This document shows, one piece after another, positions 52,217 through 62,215 of a DNA stretch of 64,000 nucleotides (position 1 is the first letter of the stretch; the number at the start of each line of letters is the position of its first letter). Both the position numbers and the translations under genes were made by a program. Source of the stretch: JACCYQ01 sp036675565 (lineage in GTDB: Bacteria > Bacteroidota > Bacteroidia > Chitinophagales > Chitinophagaceae); the NCBI GenBank assembly GCA_036675565.1, contig JAKFER010000050.1:30182-94181 (forward strand), given 5' to 3'. The notes beneath the pieces were generated by a model. It saw nothing but the letters and a program-made list of their open reading frames with translations, did no database searches and had not been told where the DNA came from.

Positions 52217-53303
52217 TCAACTTTCCTTCTCCATCAATAAATAAGCCTTGATAAAACCATCCAATTCACCATCCATCACCGGTTGAACATTTCCTACCTC
52301 GTAATCAGTCCGATGATCCTTGATCATCTTATAAGGATGAAAAACATAACTTCTAATCTGGCTTCCCCATTCTATTTTTTTCTTTGTGGCATTATTGGCG
52401 TTTTGAATGGCTTCTCTTTTTCGCATTTCTTCTTCATGCAGGCGACTCTTTAGCATGGTCATAGCCTTCTCACGGTTCTCACCTTGTGTACGTGCCTGCT
52501 GACACTCTACTATGATGCCACTCGGCTTATGCGTTAATCTTACCGCCGTTTCTACTTTATTTACATTTTGTCCACCGCTGCCACCACTTCTGAAAAACGC
52601 CCATTCCACATCAGCAGGACTTACTTCAATTTCAATGGTATCGTCAATTAACGGGTATACGTAAACGCTGGCAAAAGAAGTATGCCTGCGTGCATTGCTG
52701 TCGAATGGTGAAATGCGAACCAACCGGTGCACACCACTTTCCGCTTTTAAAAACCCATATGCAAATGGTCCGTCAAACTGAAGGGTTGCAGATTTTATAC
52801 CTGCTCCATCGCCATCCTGCCAATCCAGTTCGGAGACACTCCACCCCTGTTTTTCGCCATACATGCGATACATACGGGCAAGCATTTCGGCCCAGTCCTG
52901 GCTTTCTGTGCCACCTGCACCAGAATTAATCTGCAGTACAGCAGGCAATTCATCTTCAGGTTCATTGAGTGAACTTTTAAATTCAGCTTCCTCAATTTCT
53001 CTTTGGGCATTTTGCCAGGCAGCTTTTACTTCCGTTTCTTCTGCCTCGCCCTCTTTCCAAAATTCAAAAAGAACGGCAAAGTCGTCTACAGCAGCATTTA
53101 CCTGCTCATATAACTTTACCCAATATTCATTCAGCTTAATGTCTTTCAGAATTTGTGTGGCACGTGCATTATCATTCCAAAAACCCGGCGAAAGGGTTAA
53201 TTGTTTATCCTGGTCTATCTTATGTTGTCGGTTAGCGACGTCAAAGAAACCTCCTCAATCCATCAACGCGGGACCTTATATCTTTTAATTGCTCAATTGT
53301 CAT
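52217..53303 (-). CDS. prfB: Peptide chain release factor 2, with programmed +1 frameshift
   Basis: Recognises UGA and UAA stop codons. The start ATG at 53303 gives 20 codons to an in-frame TGA at 53243-53241 in CTT TGA C, preceded by AGGAGG, the classic prfB slip site. A +1 shift joins the remaining 341 residues. The SPF anticodon-like motif and the GGQ motif (SGGSGGQNVNKVE) are both present. Total about 361 residues. Shifting lets RF2 level control its own synthesis. A TATCTTTG promoter lies six bases before the ATG. Confidence 0.97.
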
Positions 53304-53309
53304 AGGGCG

Positions 53310-53317
53310 CAAAGATA
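53310..53317 (-). promoter_or_regulatory. Bacteroidota -7 element of prfB
   Basis: TATCTTTG matches TAnnTTTG exactly and ends six bases before the prfB ATG, so the transcript would begin at or close to the start codon. No -33 box is evident. Confidence 0.55.
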
Positions 53318-53368
53318 AAGAAGTTTATAGTTTATAGGTGCCCGTTTTTAATTGATTAAATGATATAA

Positions 53369-54517
53369 CTATTCAGTAAAATTTTTTAATTCAAATAACA
53401 ACAACTGGGTAACCTGCTCTTTATTAAAGTTATTGTCTGAAACAAATAACAGGCTGGGGTTTCCATTGGATAACTTGGGACCAAATGTTACGCCCTCAAT
53501 ATTATCAATATGAATACCCAGTTTATCCATATCTAACAGCAATTGTTTTTGTATTGGTTTAAAACCACCAGCCATTAGTGATTTTATTGATGATACATCA
53601 CTGGCTTCTGAATGATCTGTCAGGAAAACTTTTATATTACTGGGTTTTTGCCCTGCAGACCACGAACGTTCCACCACAATCATTCTTTTATTTCCAGCAT
53701 ATAGAATTTCCGAAACGCCATTTACACGAAATGCATTTTCTGGTTTGGGTTTGTGAACCACAGGTTCTATTTGGTAAGCATATTGAAAAACCGGCTTCCT
53801 GGTTTCAATATCAAATTTTATCATGCGCACCCATGCAACTGAATCATGAAGTCCAGCCCTTTCCCCGTCTTCGTACAACGGCTCCTCAATACATGCATAT
53901 AACATGTTTAAATGTTTGTTTAAAGAAAGCGCTTCAAAAGTTCCATTTCTACGTGACCCTTTTTCTTCTGCATTCATTCTGAAGTTGGATGGAATACGAA
54001 AACTGTCAGTTACTTTCCCAGTTTGATTTGAAATATAAATAGCAGGATCAAGCAGAATGCTATTTTCATTATTTATTATCCGTTCTCCTTCATTAGCCCA
54101 GATCAATTGATTTTTTGTTACCAGGTAACGTAAAGATTCCGGGTCAGGACATTGAAATGGATCATTCGCAAAAGAAGGGAATAGAGAACCATCATAACGG
54201 CGAAGTGTATCTGCAGAAAGAAAACGAACGGCCTCTATTTTATTATTGATGATGCTGATAACAGCTTTATAGAATCTTGCAGGATTATATGCAGAACGAT
54301 CATCGGATATCAAATAGTAAACATCACCTTCAATATGATAATCAATGGATGAAAGGCCACCAACCGCAGTTAGCTGAATCTTTGTATCAAATGGGATTTC
54401 ATATACATCCAGCAAATCTAATGAAGGCTCCTGCAATGAAATAGTTGAAACTTTAGTTGGAGAACATGCCGTTAAAATAAAAATCACCCAAAGTGATAAT
54501 AATTCCTTTTTTCTCAT
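53369..54517 (-). CDS. Phytase-like (esterase-like) domain lipoprotein
   Basis: A 382-residue exported lipoprotein (lipobox LTACS, Cys near 17). The mature part is a beta-propeller-type esterase-like phytase domain (PF13449-like): GGLSSIDYHIEGDVYYLISDDRS near the start, then DPESLRY, NGTFEALSLN and IEGVTFGPKL, typical of the family's Ca-binding or active-site turns. Whether it cleaves phytate is unknown; a periplasmic or surface location is likely. Monocistronic. Confidence 0.8.
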   Translation of the reverse strand: MRKKELLSLWVIFILTACSPTKVSTISLQEPSLDLLDVYEIPFDTKIQLTAVGGLSSIDYHIEGDVYYLISDDRSAYNPARFYKAVISIINNKIEAVRFLSADTLRRYDGSLFPSFANDPFQCPDPESLRYLVTKNQLIWANEGERIINNENSILLDPAIYISNQTGKVTDSFRIPSNFRMNAEEKGSRRNGTFEALSLNKHLNMLYACIEEPLYEDGERAGLHDSVAWVRMIKFDIETRKPVFQYAYQIEPVVHKPKPENAFRVNGVSEILYAGNKRMIVVERSWSAGQKPSNIKVFLTDHSEASDVSSIKSLMAGGFKPIQKQLLLDMDKLGIHIDNIEGVTFGPKLSNGNPSLLFVSDNNFNKEQVTQLLLFELKNFTE

Positions 54518-54575
54518 GGAGCAAAGAAAACAATATTTATAATCGTTTTTTACCAGGTTATAAAATAGCTGATAT

Positions 54576-54583
54576 TAAATTTG
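54576..54583 (+). promoter_or_regulatory. Bacteroidota -7 element of the GNAT-CPBP operon
   Basis: TAAATTTG matches TAnnTTTG. It ends 15 bases before the ATG at 54599, so the TTG at 54581 inside it cannot be the start. Confidence 0.45.
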
Positions 54584-54598
54584 ATCATAAATTGTGGT

Positions 54599-55204
54599 AT
54601 GGAACAGATGTTTTCAACACCCACCATTTTGCAAAACAAAAAAGCCAGGTTGATACCCTTGCAAAGAGAACATTTTGAAGAATTGAAATCTATTGCTTTT
54701 GATGAATCATTGTGGAAATACACAATAACTAAAATTTATACGGAAGATGATTTGGGTAATTATATTGACATAGCTATTGAAGAACGTGAAAAGTTTCAAT
54801 CATACCCATTTGTAATTTATGATGTGTCTACCGGTAAAATAGCGGGTAGCACCCGTTTTGGGAATATTTCACCTGTACATCATCGCGTAGAGATTGGCTG
54901 GACCTGGTATGCCCCTGTTTTTCAACGCACCGGTTTAAACCGAGCCTGCAAATTCGAATTGCTGCAATTTGCATTTGAAAAGCTGAATTGCATTCGTGTA
55001 GAATTAAAGACAGGAAGTTTAAACATGCAATCGCAAACAGCCATCGCAAAAATAGGAGCCACAAAAGAAGGCATTTTACGCAAACACATGATACAGGAAG
55101 ACGGGAGCTTCCGCGATACTGTTTATTTCAGCATTTTGCAAGATGAATGGCCATTCATAAAACACGACATTTTTAAAGAGTTTGCAAAAGAACAGGATTT
55201 GTAA
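54599..55204 (+). CDS. GNAT acetyltransferase (RimJ/RimL-like)
   Basis: About 201 residues from the ATG at 54599; ATG 54608 is equally possible. It starts with the RimJ/L-like N-terminus (KKARLIPLQREHFEELKSIAF) and has GSTRFGNISPVHHRVEIGWTWY, acetyl-CoA binding segment RTGLNRACKFELLQFAFE, and LKTGSLNMQSQTAIAKIGATKEG, the usual C-terminal half. Substrate (ribosomal protein N-terminus or other amine) unknown. It is followed by a CPBP gene two bases after its stop. Confidence 0.87.
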   Translation: MEQMFSTPTILQNKKARLIPLQREHFEELKSIAFDESLWKYTITKIYTEDDLGNYIDIAIEEREKFQSYPFVIYDVSTGKIAGSTRFGNISPVHHRVEIGWTWYAPVFQRTGLNRACKFELLQFAFEKLNCIRVELKTGSLNMQSQTAIAKIGATKEGILRKHMIQEDGSFRDTVYFSILQDEWPFIKHDIFKEFAKEQDL

Positions 55205-55205
55205 A

Positions 55206-56123
55206 ATGAAATTAATTATCCGATATATCCTTACGTGGATTAGAGAGACGGATAAAACGTATTTATTGCTGGTGAGTTTATTGACAGCAATTGCTGTTTT
55301 TTTAAATTATCATTTTAACCTATTAAAATGGATCACCAGTTTACCCATTCCATTTCCCCGGTTTTTTGGTTTATATATTTTATTCCTGGCTTGCTTCGGT
55401 TTACCATACCTGTTATATGTCCTTACCAGAAAAAATAACTCATTCAAACATCGGAGTTTTCTTATCCTGCTTTTCCTCGCACCGGCCATTTTTGCATTGA
55501 AAATGGCAATAAAGCCAAATTTTTACCCGGGGATTAACGCATATTGGGATCGTTACATCAACCAGGTTATTTATTGGCCTGCCCTGCTACTCATTGTGAT
55601 GGCTATATTATTCATAACATGGAATTATCGAAAGACACCAGGTTCCTTCTATGGACTAACGATTAAAAATTTTAACTGGCAACCCTATGTGCTGATGATA
55701 TTGTTCATGGTCCCCGCCTTGGCCATAGTATCAACTCAACCTGATTTTTTACAAACCTACCCTAAATTAAAAATGGTTCTCCCATTTCCGGATAATATTG
55801 AAAACACATGGATTTATACCGGCATTTTTGAATTGAGTTACGCTGCTGATTTTTTAACGGTCGAAGTTTTTTTTCGGGGCTTCCTGGTAATAGGATTTAT
55901 AAAGTATGCGGGCAAAAATGTTATACTCCCAATGGCTTGCTTTTATTGTGCCATTCATTTTGGAAAGCCGTTAGCCGAATGTATCAGTTCCTATTTCGGA
56001 GGCATATTATTGGGCATCATTGCTTACAATACACGCTCCATCATTGGGGGACTTATGATCCATATTGGGATTGCATGGTTAATGGAAGTTGGAGGTTACC
56101 TGGGTAATTTGCTGAAAGAATAA
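55206..56123 (+). CDS. CPBP-family intramembrane metalloprotease
   Basis: About 305 residues from the ATG at 55206, one base after the GNAT stop. Seven or eight hydrophobic segments. The CPBP motif 1 appears as EVFFRGF (E-x3-R), then HFGKPLAECISSY (catalytic His) and GGLMIHIGIAWLMEVGG (second His). Members cleave peptides in the membrane or modify CaaX proteins; substrate unknown. Cotranscribed with the acetyltransferase gene. Confidence 0.85.
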   Translation: MKLIIRYILTWIRETDKTYLLLVSLLTAIAVFLNYHFNLLKWITSLPIPFPRFFGLYILFLACFGLPYLLYVLTRKNNSFKHRSFLILLFLAPAIFALKMAIKPNFYPGINAYWDRYINQVIYWPALLLIVMAILFITWNYRKTPGSFYGLTIKNFNWQPYVLMILFMVPALAIVSTQPDFLQTYPKLKMVLPFPDNIENTWIYTGIFELSYAADFLTVEVFFRGFLVIGFIKYAGKNVILPMACFYCAIHFGKPLAECISSYFGGILLGIIAYNTRSIIGGLMIHIGIAWLMEVGGYLGNLLKE

Positions 56124-56128
56124 AAAAT

Positions 56129-56507
56129 GTTACAAACCTGTAAGCCGGATTCTGTACCACGCATAAGCATGGTGGTTATCATTTATCTGTCCCGGCAATT
56201 ACTTACCGGGATCAATCTGCCTACCCACCCCGACACACTTGCGTGTACTAAACGGGCCGCTTAGCTGTTTCCAATCGAAGCCTATGTGGCATTTCAGCAT
56301 GTAAGGTTTACCCGTAAAAACAATTACTTGTCAATACCGTGAGCTCTTACCTCACATTTTCACCCTTATCCCCGAAGGGACGGTTATTTTCTGTGGCACT
56401 GTCTCTTACCGTTAAACGGCAGCCGGCTGTTCACCGGTACATTGCCCTATGCTGTCCGGACTTTCCTCCTCCCGCTATGAACGAGACGCGATAACCCGGT
56501 TTGTAAC
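56129..56507 (-). ncRNA. rnpB: RNase P RNA (class A)
   Basis: The minus strand carries the catalytic RNA of RNase P, which matures tRNA 5' ends. GTTACAAACC at the 5' end pairs with GGTTTGTAAC at the 3' end as helix P1, next to GAGGAAAGTCCGGACA near the 5' end (about 40 bases in), which is the conserved P4 core, and ACAGAATCCGGCTTACAG near the 3' end. Length about 379, in the class A range. An A/T-rich stretch ending in six T follows (56122-56128). Confidence 0.95.
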
Positions 56508-56631
56508 TTTGTAAAATTAAGGTTTGAAAAGTTTAGGATTGATTAAAGTTGATATCTAAAAGTGAATAAATAAACTATACATTTAGACAACGAATTAAAC
56601 CATAACTGTTTTTCAATAATAGAAATTAAAA

Positions 56632-57594
56632 ATGAAAAATAATTTCATCACTTTAATGATCTTATTGATCATTTATAACTATCCATTAATAGCACAAACA
56701 ACTGCACATTTACCAGGAATAAAACTGACCAATGCTTATGATGCTTTTGGAGATGAAAAAAAAGGACTTCACCAGGATTTTGGTTTTTCCTGTATAGTGC
56801 AGTATGGAGATAAAACTATTTTATTTGATGCAGGTACCCACATCGATACCTTTAAACAAAATATTAAAACCTTAAAAATAAATTTAAAGAAAGTAGACAT
56901 CGCCATTTTATCACATGGTCATTATGATCACATGGGTGGCTTTGATTACTTATTAAAAGTAAATCCGAAAGTAAAAATATACCTGCCTAAAGATTTTTTC
57001 TCGCTGGGTGCACCCACTGTATTTCCTTTTCGTGAAGCCGAACCCGCCGTGGCAAAAACACTCCCTAAAAATCAACAATATTTTGGAGGAGAAAAAGTAG
57101 TTGAAGGAATGGAAACGTTTCCTTCCGGAAGGTTTTGGAAAAATAATGCAGTATACATTACGAAAGCTACTGAGGTATTACCCGGTATTACCATCATTCC
57201 AACAACATCAAAATTAATGGGAACCTATATCAAGTATCCACCTTTTGAAGAAAATCCAAAATTTATCGGTATGCCGGAGCTGTCGGTTTCATTTTCAACA
57301 CCAAATGGCCAGGTAATTCTTGCCGGATGCTCACATTCAACTATCGAAACCATAATCCAGGAAACAAAAAAAGTGCGTGAGGAAAAAATTCTTTTGGTAT
57401 CTGGGGGTTTTCACCTGATACCTTATAGCAGGGATTATATTGAAGGACTGGCCCAAAGAATGTACAATGATTATGATGTTGAGTATGTGGCCCCATCTCA
57501 TTGCACAGGGCATATGGCATTTTCTATATTTCACCAGGTATTTGGAAATAAATATAAATATTTCGGTTTGGGTGAAAGAATAAATTTTGAATAA
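56632..57594 (+). CDS. Exported MBL-fold metallohydrolase
   Basis: A 320-residue metallo-beta-lactamase-fold enzyme with an N-terminal signal peptide (MKNNFITLMILLIIYNYPLIAQ). The HxHxDH zinc motif is HGHYDH at 95-100, followed by GCSHS and PSHCTGH later, giving a full metal site. The GLHQDFGFSCIVQYGDKTILFDAG start resembles the dihydropteridine-type and general MBL family. Substrate unknown; periplasmic. Convergent with the DUF2254 gene. Confidence 0.88.
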   Translation: MKNNFITLMILLIIYNYPLIAQTTAHLPGIKLTNAYDAFGDEKKGLHQDFGFSCIVQYGDKTILFDAGTHIDTFKQNIKTLKINLKKVDIAILSHGHYDHMGGFDYLLKVNPKVKIYLPKDFFSLGAPTVFPFREAEPAVAKTLPKNQQYFGGEKVVEGMETFPSGRFWKNNAVYITKATEVLPGITIIPTTSKLMGTYIKYPPFEENPKFIGMPELSVSFSTPNGQVILAGCSHSTIETIIQETKKVREEKILLVSGGFHLIPYSRDYIEGLAQRMYNDYDVEYVAPSHCTGHMAFSIFHQVFGNKYKYFGLGERINFE

Positions 57595-57597
57595 AAA

Positions 57598-58830
57598 TCA
57601 ATAAACTAAAATGGGCGATTGTTGTTGCATCTTAATCTTTACCTCCATTAATGTTTTACTGATAACCGGGTTAGGATGCAGGCTTTCAAGCTGGGATAAC
57701 AAATGAGTCAATTCGTTTTGTATCATTCTGTCATTTTTACCATAATCCCAAACGGGTAAAAGTGTATCGGCAAAGATCTTTTCAAAAGACAATTCCTGCA
57801 TAATGATCCCTGTCTTTCCATCTTCGTCATAAATAGCATGGTCAGGAAAAAATCTAACCCGGTATGCATATAGCCGGAATAAAGCACGGAGGCTTTCAAT
57901 GGCCGTACCCGGATCATTTATTCCGGGACTTAATGCCTTAATAGCCACTTCAGAGAGTTGCCTGAAACCATAAAAGAAATTCTGCTCAATATTTTCATCG
58001 TTATCCAAATACATGGAATGCAGCATTTCTTCAAGGGCTTCTTGCTGAATTTGCTTATTCAATTTAAATAAGGGAACCCCTTTCAGCAAAAATGTACCGG
58101 GTGCATGTAATAATAAAATGCTGCAATCATTTTCCCTGCAAATTTTCAATAAAGATTTTTTATCGAAACCTGTATAAATACCGGGAGAAGAACTTCGAAC
58201 GATAATTTCACTTTCAAAATACGCTGTTTTAGCCGGTTCCCTTTTAAGCTTGCATGAATCTTCAAGCGACGCTTTAGTATCATTGTAAATTCTTTCAATG
58301 ATAACCTTGTACTTTACTGATTGCGTGATGTAATGCAAAAAATAAATAAACAGGAAAATATCGAAAATAGTGATCAGGATAAGGAGGTAGGTACTGATTG
58401 CAGGAATATAAATGCCCGAATCAATATCGCGGATGGTGCTTAATAAAAATAAAGCGTACACAATGGTTCCTATATAAATGCCCAGTACAATTTGCTGAAA
58501 ACGGTTGCCAATCAGTTTGTCCAGCACCCGGTTACTCATTTGAGAAGCAGCCTGGTTCAATACGATCATTACCATAGAAAAGCTGAAGACTGTTAAAGAA
58601 AGAATGCCTGCGGCAATAGCCGAAATAATCGTTCTTGCAGTGGATGCATCTTTTAAGGTAAGATAATCAAAACTGGATTTTAAGTCTTTGCCCGCATCTG
58701 AGTAATCAAACTGTATAACAAAAAATGAAACAACCAGGAACAATAAACCAATAAAAGCAGGATAAAAAGCTATGCTGTTTACTATTTTTTGATACCTGTT
58801 TTTTATCCAAAGATTTATTCTGGTTATCAT
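57598..58830 (-). CDS. DUF2254 membrane protein
   Basis: A 410-residue membrane protein of DUF2254. Four membrane segments lie in the first 170 residues (YPAFIGLLFLVVSFFVIQF, IISAIAAGILSLTVFSFSMVMIVL, then QQIVLGIYIGTIVYALFLL and ILITIFDIFLFIYFLHYITQ), then a soluble C-terminal domain with LSPGINDPGTAIESLRAL. The NQAASQMSNRVL motif after helix 2 is typical. Function unknown. Transcribed alone. Confidence 0.88.
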   Translation of the reverse strand: MITRINLWIKNRYQKIVNSIAFYPAFIGLLFLVVSFFVIQFDYSDAGKDLKSSFDYLTLKDASTARTIISAIAAGILSLTVFSFSMVMIVLNQAASQMSNRVLDKLIGNRFQQIVLGIYIGTIVYALFLLSTIRDIDSGIYIPAISTYLLILITIFDIFLFIYFLHYITQSVKYKVIIERIYNDTKASLEDSCKLKREPAKTAYFESEIIVRSSSPGIYTGFDKKSLLKICRENDCSILLLHAPGTFLLKGVPLFKLNKQIQQEALEEMLHSMYLDNDENIEQNFFYGFRQLSEVAIKALSPGINDPGTAIESLRALFRLYAYRVRFFPDHAIYDEDGKTGIIMQELSFEKIFADTLLPVWDYGKNDRMIQNELTHLLSQLESLHPNPVISKTLMEVKIKMQQQSPILVY

Positions 58831-58988
58831 CCGGTATTATTTTGCATTACTTAAAATATTGGCAATTGGCTATGAATATAATAGAATGATGTGTAGCTTG
58901 GTCAAAATTGATTTCTGTTTTTATTCATCTTCATAATAAATTTTAAGGTTACTGGTTCCAAGCCTGGAGGTAAGCCATTTTTTTAATT

Positions 58989-59435
58989 TTAATTTTCCGT
59001 ATCAGGAAATTGTCCAGGACTTATACCAAATGCTACAATAACCATTTTTTTGGTAGCGATCGAATTATCAGCACCAGAAAAGTTCAGTGTTTCCGCATAG
59101 GAACAGGATTTTATTTGAGGATATAACGGCTTAATTTCCCTAAGCAACTGCCTGCCTGTTAACTGCAGTTTTAAAATACTATCTGTTTTTTGTTCGCTTT
59201 GAGATAAGGAATATGTTAATGCATTCACTTTACTTTTCAAAACTTCGGATTCATCTTTTTGCGCATGGTTATCATTGATGCTGAATCCCTGGTCAATAAA
59301 TAATTTGGCATCAATCAAACCAAAATCTCCTGATCTGTCTTTTATTTGTTGCTTACCGGAAGCAGATAATTCATTACCCCCATAAACCAGTTTAATGGTC
59401 TTACCCGATGGACTGGTTTCATTCTTTTTAACCAT
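58989..59435 (-). CDS. Hypothetical protein
   Basis: A 148-residue soluble protein with no signal or membrane segment. Composition is mixed with many Ser and Lys. A short predicted coiled coil lies around VLKSKVNALTYSLSQSEQK (about 67-85), followed by LLREIKPLYPQIKSCSYAE and a C-terminal strand KMVIVAFGISPGQF. It could be the C-terminal domain of a longer family standing alone, but no family is recognised. The 58831-58988 and 59436-59595 gaps hold nothing recognisable. Confidence 0.45.
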   Translation of the reverse strand: MVKKNETSPSGKTIKLVYGGNELSASGKQQIKDRSGDFGLIDAKLFIDQGFSINDNHAQKDESEVLKSKVNALTYSLSQSEQKTDSILKLQLTGRQLLREIKPLYPQIKSCSYAETLNFSGADNSIATKKMVIVAFGISPGQFPDTEN

Positions 59436-59595
59436 CTATAAATATTTATTTCCCTGGAGATGTTTCCAAAAAAAAATCGCTCAAAAATACAGATTAATAA
59501 ATTCCTGCTATTCCGATTAGTAAATGTGATAAAATGCTGAATTTTTTCCGTTTTGGATCTGCATTAAACAAGTCAGGTTTGAAGCCCATGATAAT

Positions 59596-60618
59596 CTATT
59601 TGTATTGAAAATAAATCTCAGTTGCTCCATATCCATATAATGGATGATACTGGTTAACAAATGATTTCACTTCTTTTTTTAAACGAAGAATTTCATGAAT
59701 CTCATCACGCAATTTTCCACTGCCTATTCCATGCACAACAACCAGGCTGGGCTGGTAATGTTGTATGGCCAGTTCATAATATTTCTCAAAGGTTTTTAGC
59801 TGGATGGAAAGGATTTCGAAATTGGATAGATGCTTCCAGTTGTCGCTGAGTTTTTCAATATGCAGATCAATCATTGAACGGGCCGGCTCAAGGTGTACTC
59901 TTTTCTTTGAAGCATCATACACTTTGTATTTTGATGAAAGCAAATCAAAAGAAAAATCATCTTCCACCGGGCGCTGCGGATATTTATCAAACAACAAAAA
60001 AGAAAAAGTGGCCTCGTTATTCTTTCTTAATGTTTCAATTTTACCAAATAATTGTTTGGGTTTTAATTTGAGAGAATATTCATAGTAATCCGCTTTTTTC
60101 TTGTCTGGGTTGATCAAAGAAAATTCAAAATCAAAAGAAGGATTATCATTCATATCCTCGAAAGGAACATCGTGCAAATAAAAATCTTCAAAGGGCTGCA
60201 CATCGCCCCTCAATTCAAAATCTGAATGACCAAAAAAATTAAGGTTGTAAATAAAACGATAACCCAGGGATGTATGGTTTACCAGGTGAAGTTTCAATAA
60301 TTCCACCACTTCATCACCAAATTCATCCAATTCCATTACCGGTAAAAAAGTTAGCCAAACACCGTTTTCTTCGCGGGTTTTTTCTTCTCTTTTTTCCCTC
60401 CTTACATCTTCAATATATTTTTTGGCTGGTTGTTTTTTATCGGCTGTTCTTTTATCGGAAAATCTTTTAAAATAAGGAAATTCCACCTGGTCGGTATATA
60501 CAGGAAATTTTACTCCATCCACATCTACCATCACCATTTTTTCATTAATGATATCTATTACCTGCCCTTCTTCATTAGAATGTATAATGCGTACCGTATC
60601 ACCTACCTGGTATTTCAT
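59596..60618 (-). CDS. DUF2027 / Smr domain protein
   Basis: A 340-residue protein. The first 70 residues (MKYQVGDTVRIIHSNEEGQVIDI, VDGVKFPVYTDQVE) are a small beta domain of the DUF2027 type, the middle (about 90-230) a beta-rich domain and the C-terminal 80 residues a Smr domain: IDLHIEKLSDNW and LVVVHGIGSGKLRDEIHEIL. Smr domains are MutS2-like nucleases that bind DNA or collided ribosomes. The combination is typical of Bacteroidota. TAATTTTG promoter box lies four bases before the ATG. Confidence 0.9.
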   Translation of the reverse strand: MKYQVGDTVRIIHSNEEGQVIDIINEKMVMVDVDGVKFPVYTDQVEFPYFKRFSDKRTADKKQPAKKYIEDVRREKREEKTREENGVWLTFLPVMELDEFGDEVVELLKLHLVNHTSLGYRFIYNLNFFGHSDFELRGDVQPFEDFYLHDVPFEDMNDNPSFDFEFSLINPDKKKADYYEYSLKLKPKQLFGKIETLRKNNEATFSFLLFDKYPQRPVEDDFSFDLLSSKYKVYDASKKRVHLEPARSMIDLHIEKLSDNWKHLSNFEILSIQLKTFEKYYELAIQHYQPSLVVVHGIGSGKLRDEIHEILRLKKEVKSFVNQYHPLYGYGATEIYFQYK

Positions 60619-60622
60619 AGCA

Positions 60623-60630
60623 CAAAATTA
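60623..60630 (-). promoter_or_regulatory. Bacteroidota -7 element of the DUF2027 gene
   Basis: TAATTTTG matches TAnnTTTG and ends four bases before the ATG at 60618, implying a leaderless transcript. Confidence 0.5.
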
Positions 60631-60697
60631 AGCCGGAAACCGAAATAGAAGATTTAAATCTTAGCGCTTAAACATAGCTGTAAAAAAGAGGAAAATT

Positions 60698-62215
60698 TTA
60701 CTGCATGTATTCTACCGGCTTTTCTGAAGGATCATCGGAAACCTGCGCAGGATGCACATCAACCATTTTTGATGGTGGAAGTTTTGCAATTTTATAACCC
60801 ATGTAAGCCACTAAGACAGTCATAAAAGGACTGATAATATTAAACAAACAAAATGGCGCATATACAAAAGTTGAAACACCCAAAACAGCGGTTTGCGTGG
60901 CACCACAGGTATTCCACGGAACGAGTACAGAAGTTACAGTGCCTGCATCTTCCAGGGTACGACTCAGGTTTTGGGGAGCCAACCCCCTTTCCTTATACGT
61001 TTGAGCAAACATTTTACCGGGAACTACAATGGAAAGATACTGATCAGATGCTGTTACATTTATAAACACACAGCTTCCAGCGGTAGTAGCTACCAGGGAA
61101 CCATTTGATTTTGCTTTTCTTACAAGCGGACTGGTGATGCGTTTTAATAATCCTACCGATTCCATTACACCACCAAATGCCAGTGCACAAAGAATCAGCC
61201 AGATTGTATTCAACATACCGGCCATACCGCGAGAACTTAATAAACCGGCTGCAATTTCATTATCAGATGCAATGGCAACTGACCCACCCATTGCATTCAT
61301 GATGGCCATATAAGATTGTTTTACATAACCTCCTGTTGCACCCGCGACCTCCGCAATAATGTGCGGTTGGAAAATAATTGCAAACAAAGCACCCAGCAAC
61401 ACCCCGGCCAACAATGCAGGTAAAGCATTTACTTTTTTTACGATCATCCAGATCACAATGGCTGGTGCAATAAATAATACGGGTGAAATGTAAAATTTTT
61501 CTTTTACGGCGTCTGAAAGTGCAGCAGTGCTATTTACAGATGTATCATGATCCGTAAATAAACCAACACCTAAAAAAATCAAAAGTGTCAGGATCATAGA
61601 TGGTACCGTGGTGATCATCATATAACGGATATGCGTAAACAGATCTGTGCCTGCCATAGCAGGTGCCAGGTTTGTTGTATCCGACATTGGAGATATTTTA
61701 TCACCAAAATAAGCACCTGAAATGATAGCGCCTGCAATCCAACCTTCACCAATATTCAATGCTTTTCCAATTCCCAATAATGCGATACCAACTGTGGCTA
61801 CCGTTGACCATGAACTGCCGGTTGCAACTGAAACGATACTACAAACAATGACTGCCGCAAACAAAAATATAGTTGGATTTAAAACCTGCAGTCCATAATA
61901 GATCATGGTTGGTACAATACCGCTTATAAGCCAGGTGCCGGCTAAAGCACCAATCAGCAACAAAATAAGAATAGCACTCATTGATGCAGTGATACTGTCA
62001 ACGATGCCTTTCAGCATTTTAGAAAAGGAAACCTTCAATGAAAATCCAACCAATGCAGCAGCGGTTGCTGCTAAAATCAATGCCAGCTGGTTGGCCCCTG
62101 AAGTGGCCATATCTCCATAAAACATCACATTGAATGTAAGGAGCATAATTAAAACAATGATAGGAATCAATGCCTGGAATAATGTTGCTTGCGGTATGGA
62201 CTTATCAGATTGCAT
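60698..62215 (-). CDS. nhaC: Na+/H+ antiporter NhaC
   Basis: A 505-residue secondary transporter that exchanges sodium for protons across the inner membrane. About 11-12 hydrophobic segments span the whole length. NhaC family features are VATGSSWSTVATVGIALLGIG near 150, GAIISGAYFGDKISPMSDTTNLAPAM (about 165-190) and VLVPWNTCGATQ near 430. The gene is 49 bases downstream of the polyprenyl synthase gene on the same strand, an operon by position only. Confidence 0.93.
   Translation of the reverse strand: MQSDKSIPQATLFQALIPIIVLIMLLTFNVMFYGDMATSGANQLALILAATAAALVGFSLKVSFSKMLKGIVDSITASMSAILILLLIGALAGTWLISGIVPTMIYYGLQVLNPTIFLFAAVIVCSIVSVATGSSWSTVATVGIALLGIGKALNIGEGWIAGAIISGAYFGDKISPMSDTTNLAPAMAGTDLFTHIRYMMITTVPSMILTLLIFLGVGLFTDHDTSVNSTAALSDAVKEKFYISPVLFIAPAIVIWMIVKKVNALPALLAGVLLGALFAIIFQPHIIAEVAGATGGYVKQSYMAIMNAMGGSVAIASDNEIAAGLLSSRGMAGMLNTIWLILCALAFGGVMESVGLLKRITSPLVRKAKSNGSLVATTAGSCVFINVTASDQYLSIVVPGKMFAQTYKERGLAPQNLSRTLEDAGTVTSVLVPWNTCGATQTAVLGVSTFVYAPFCLFNIISPFMTVLVAYMGYKIAKLPPSKMVDVHPAQVSDDPSEKPVEYMQ

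Noticed and set aside
53241..53243. prfB as a pseudogene because of an in-frame TGA
   Set aside because: AGGAGG followed by CTTTGAC is the standard programmed frameshift site, and the downstream frame is intact.
56129..56507. Coding region or tRNA in the 56.1-56.5 kb gap
   Set aside because: The core motifs and P1 pairing identify RNase P RNA.
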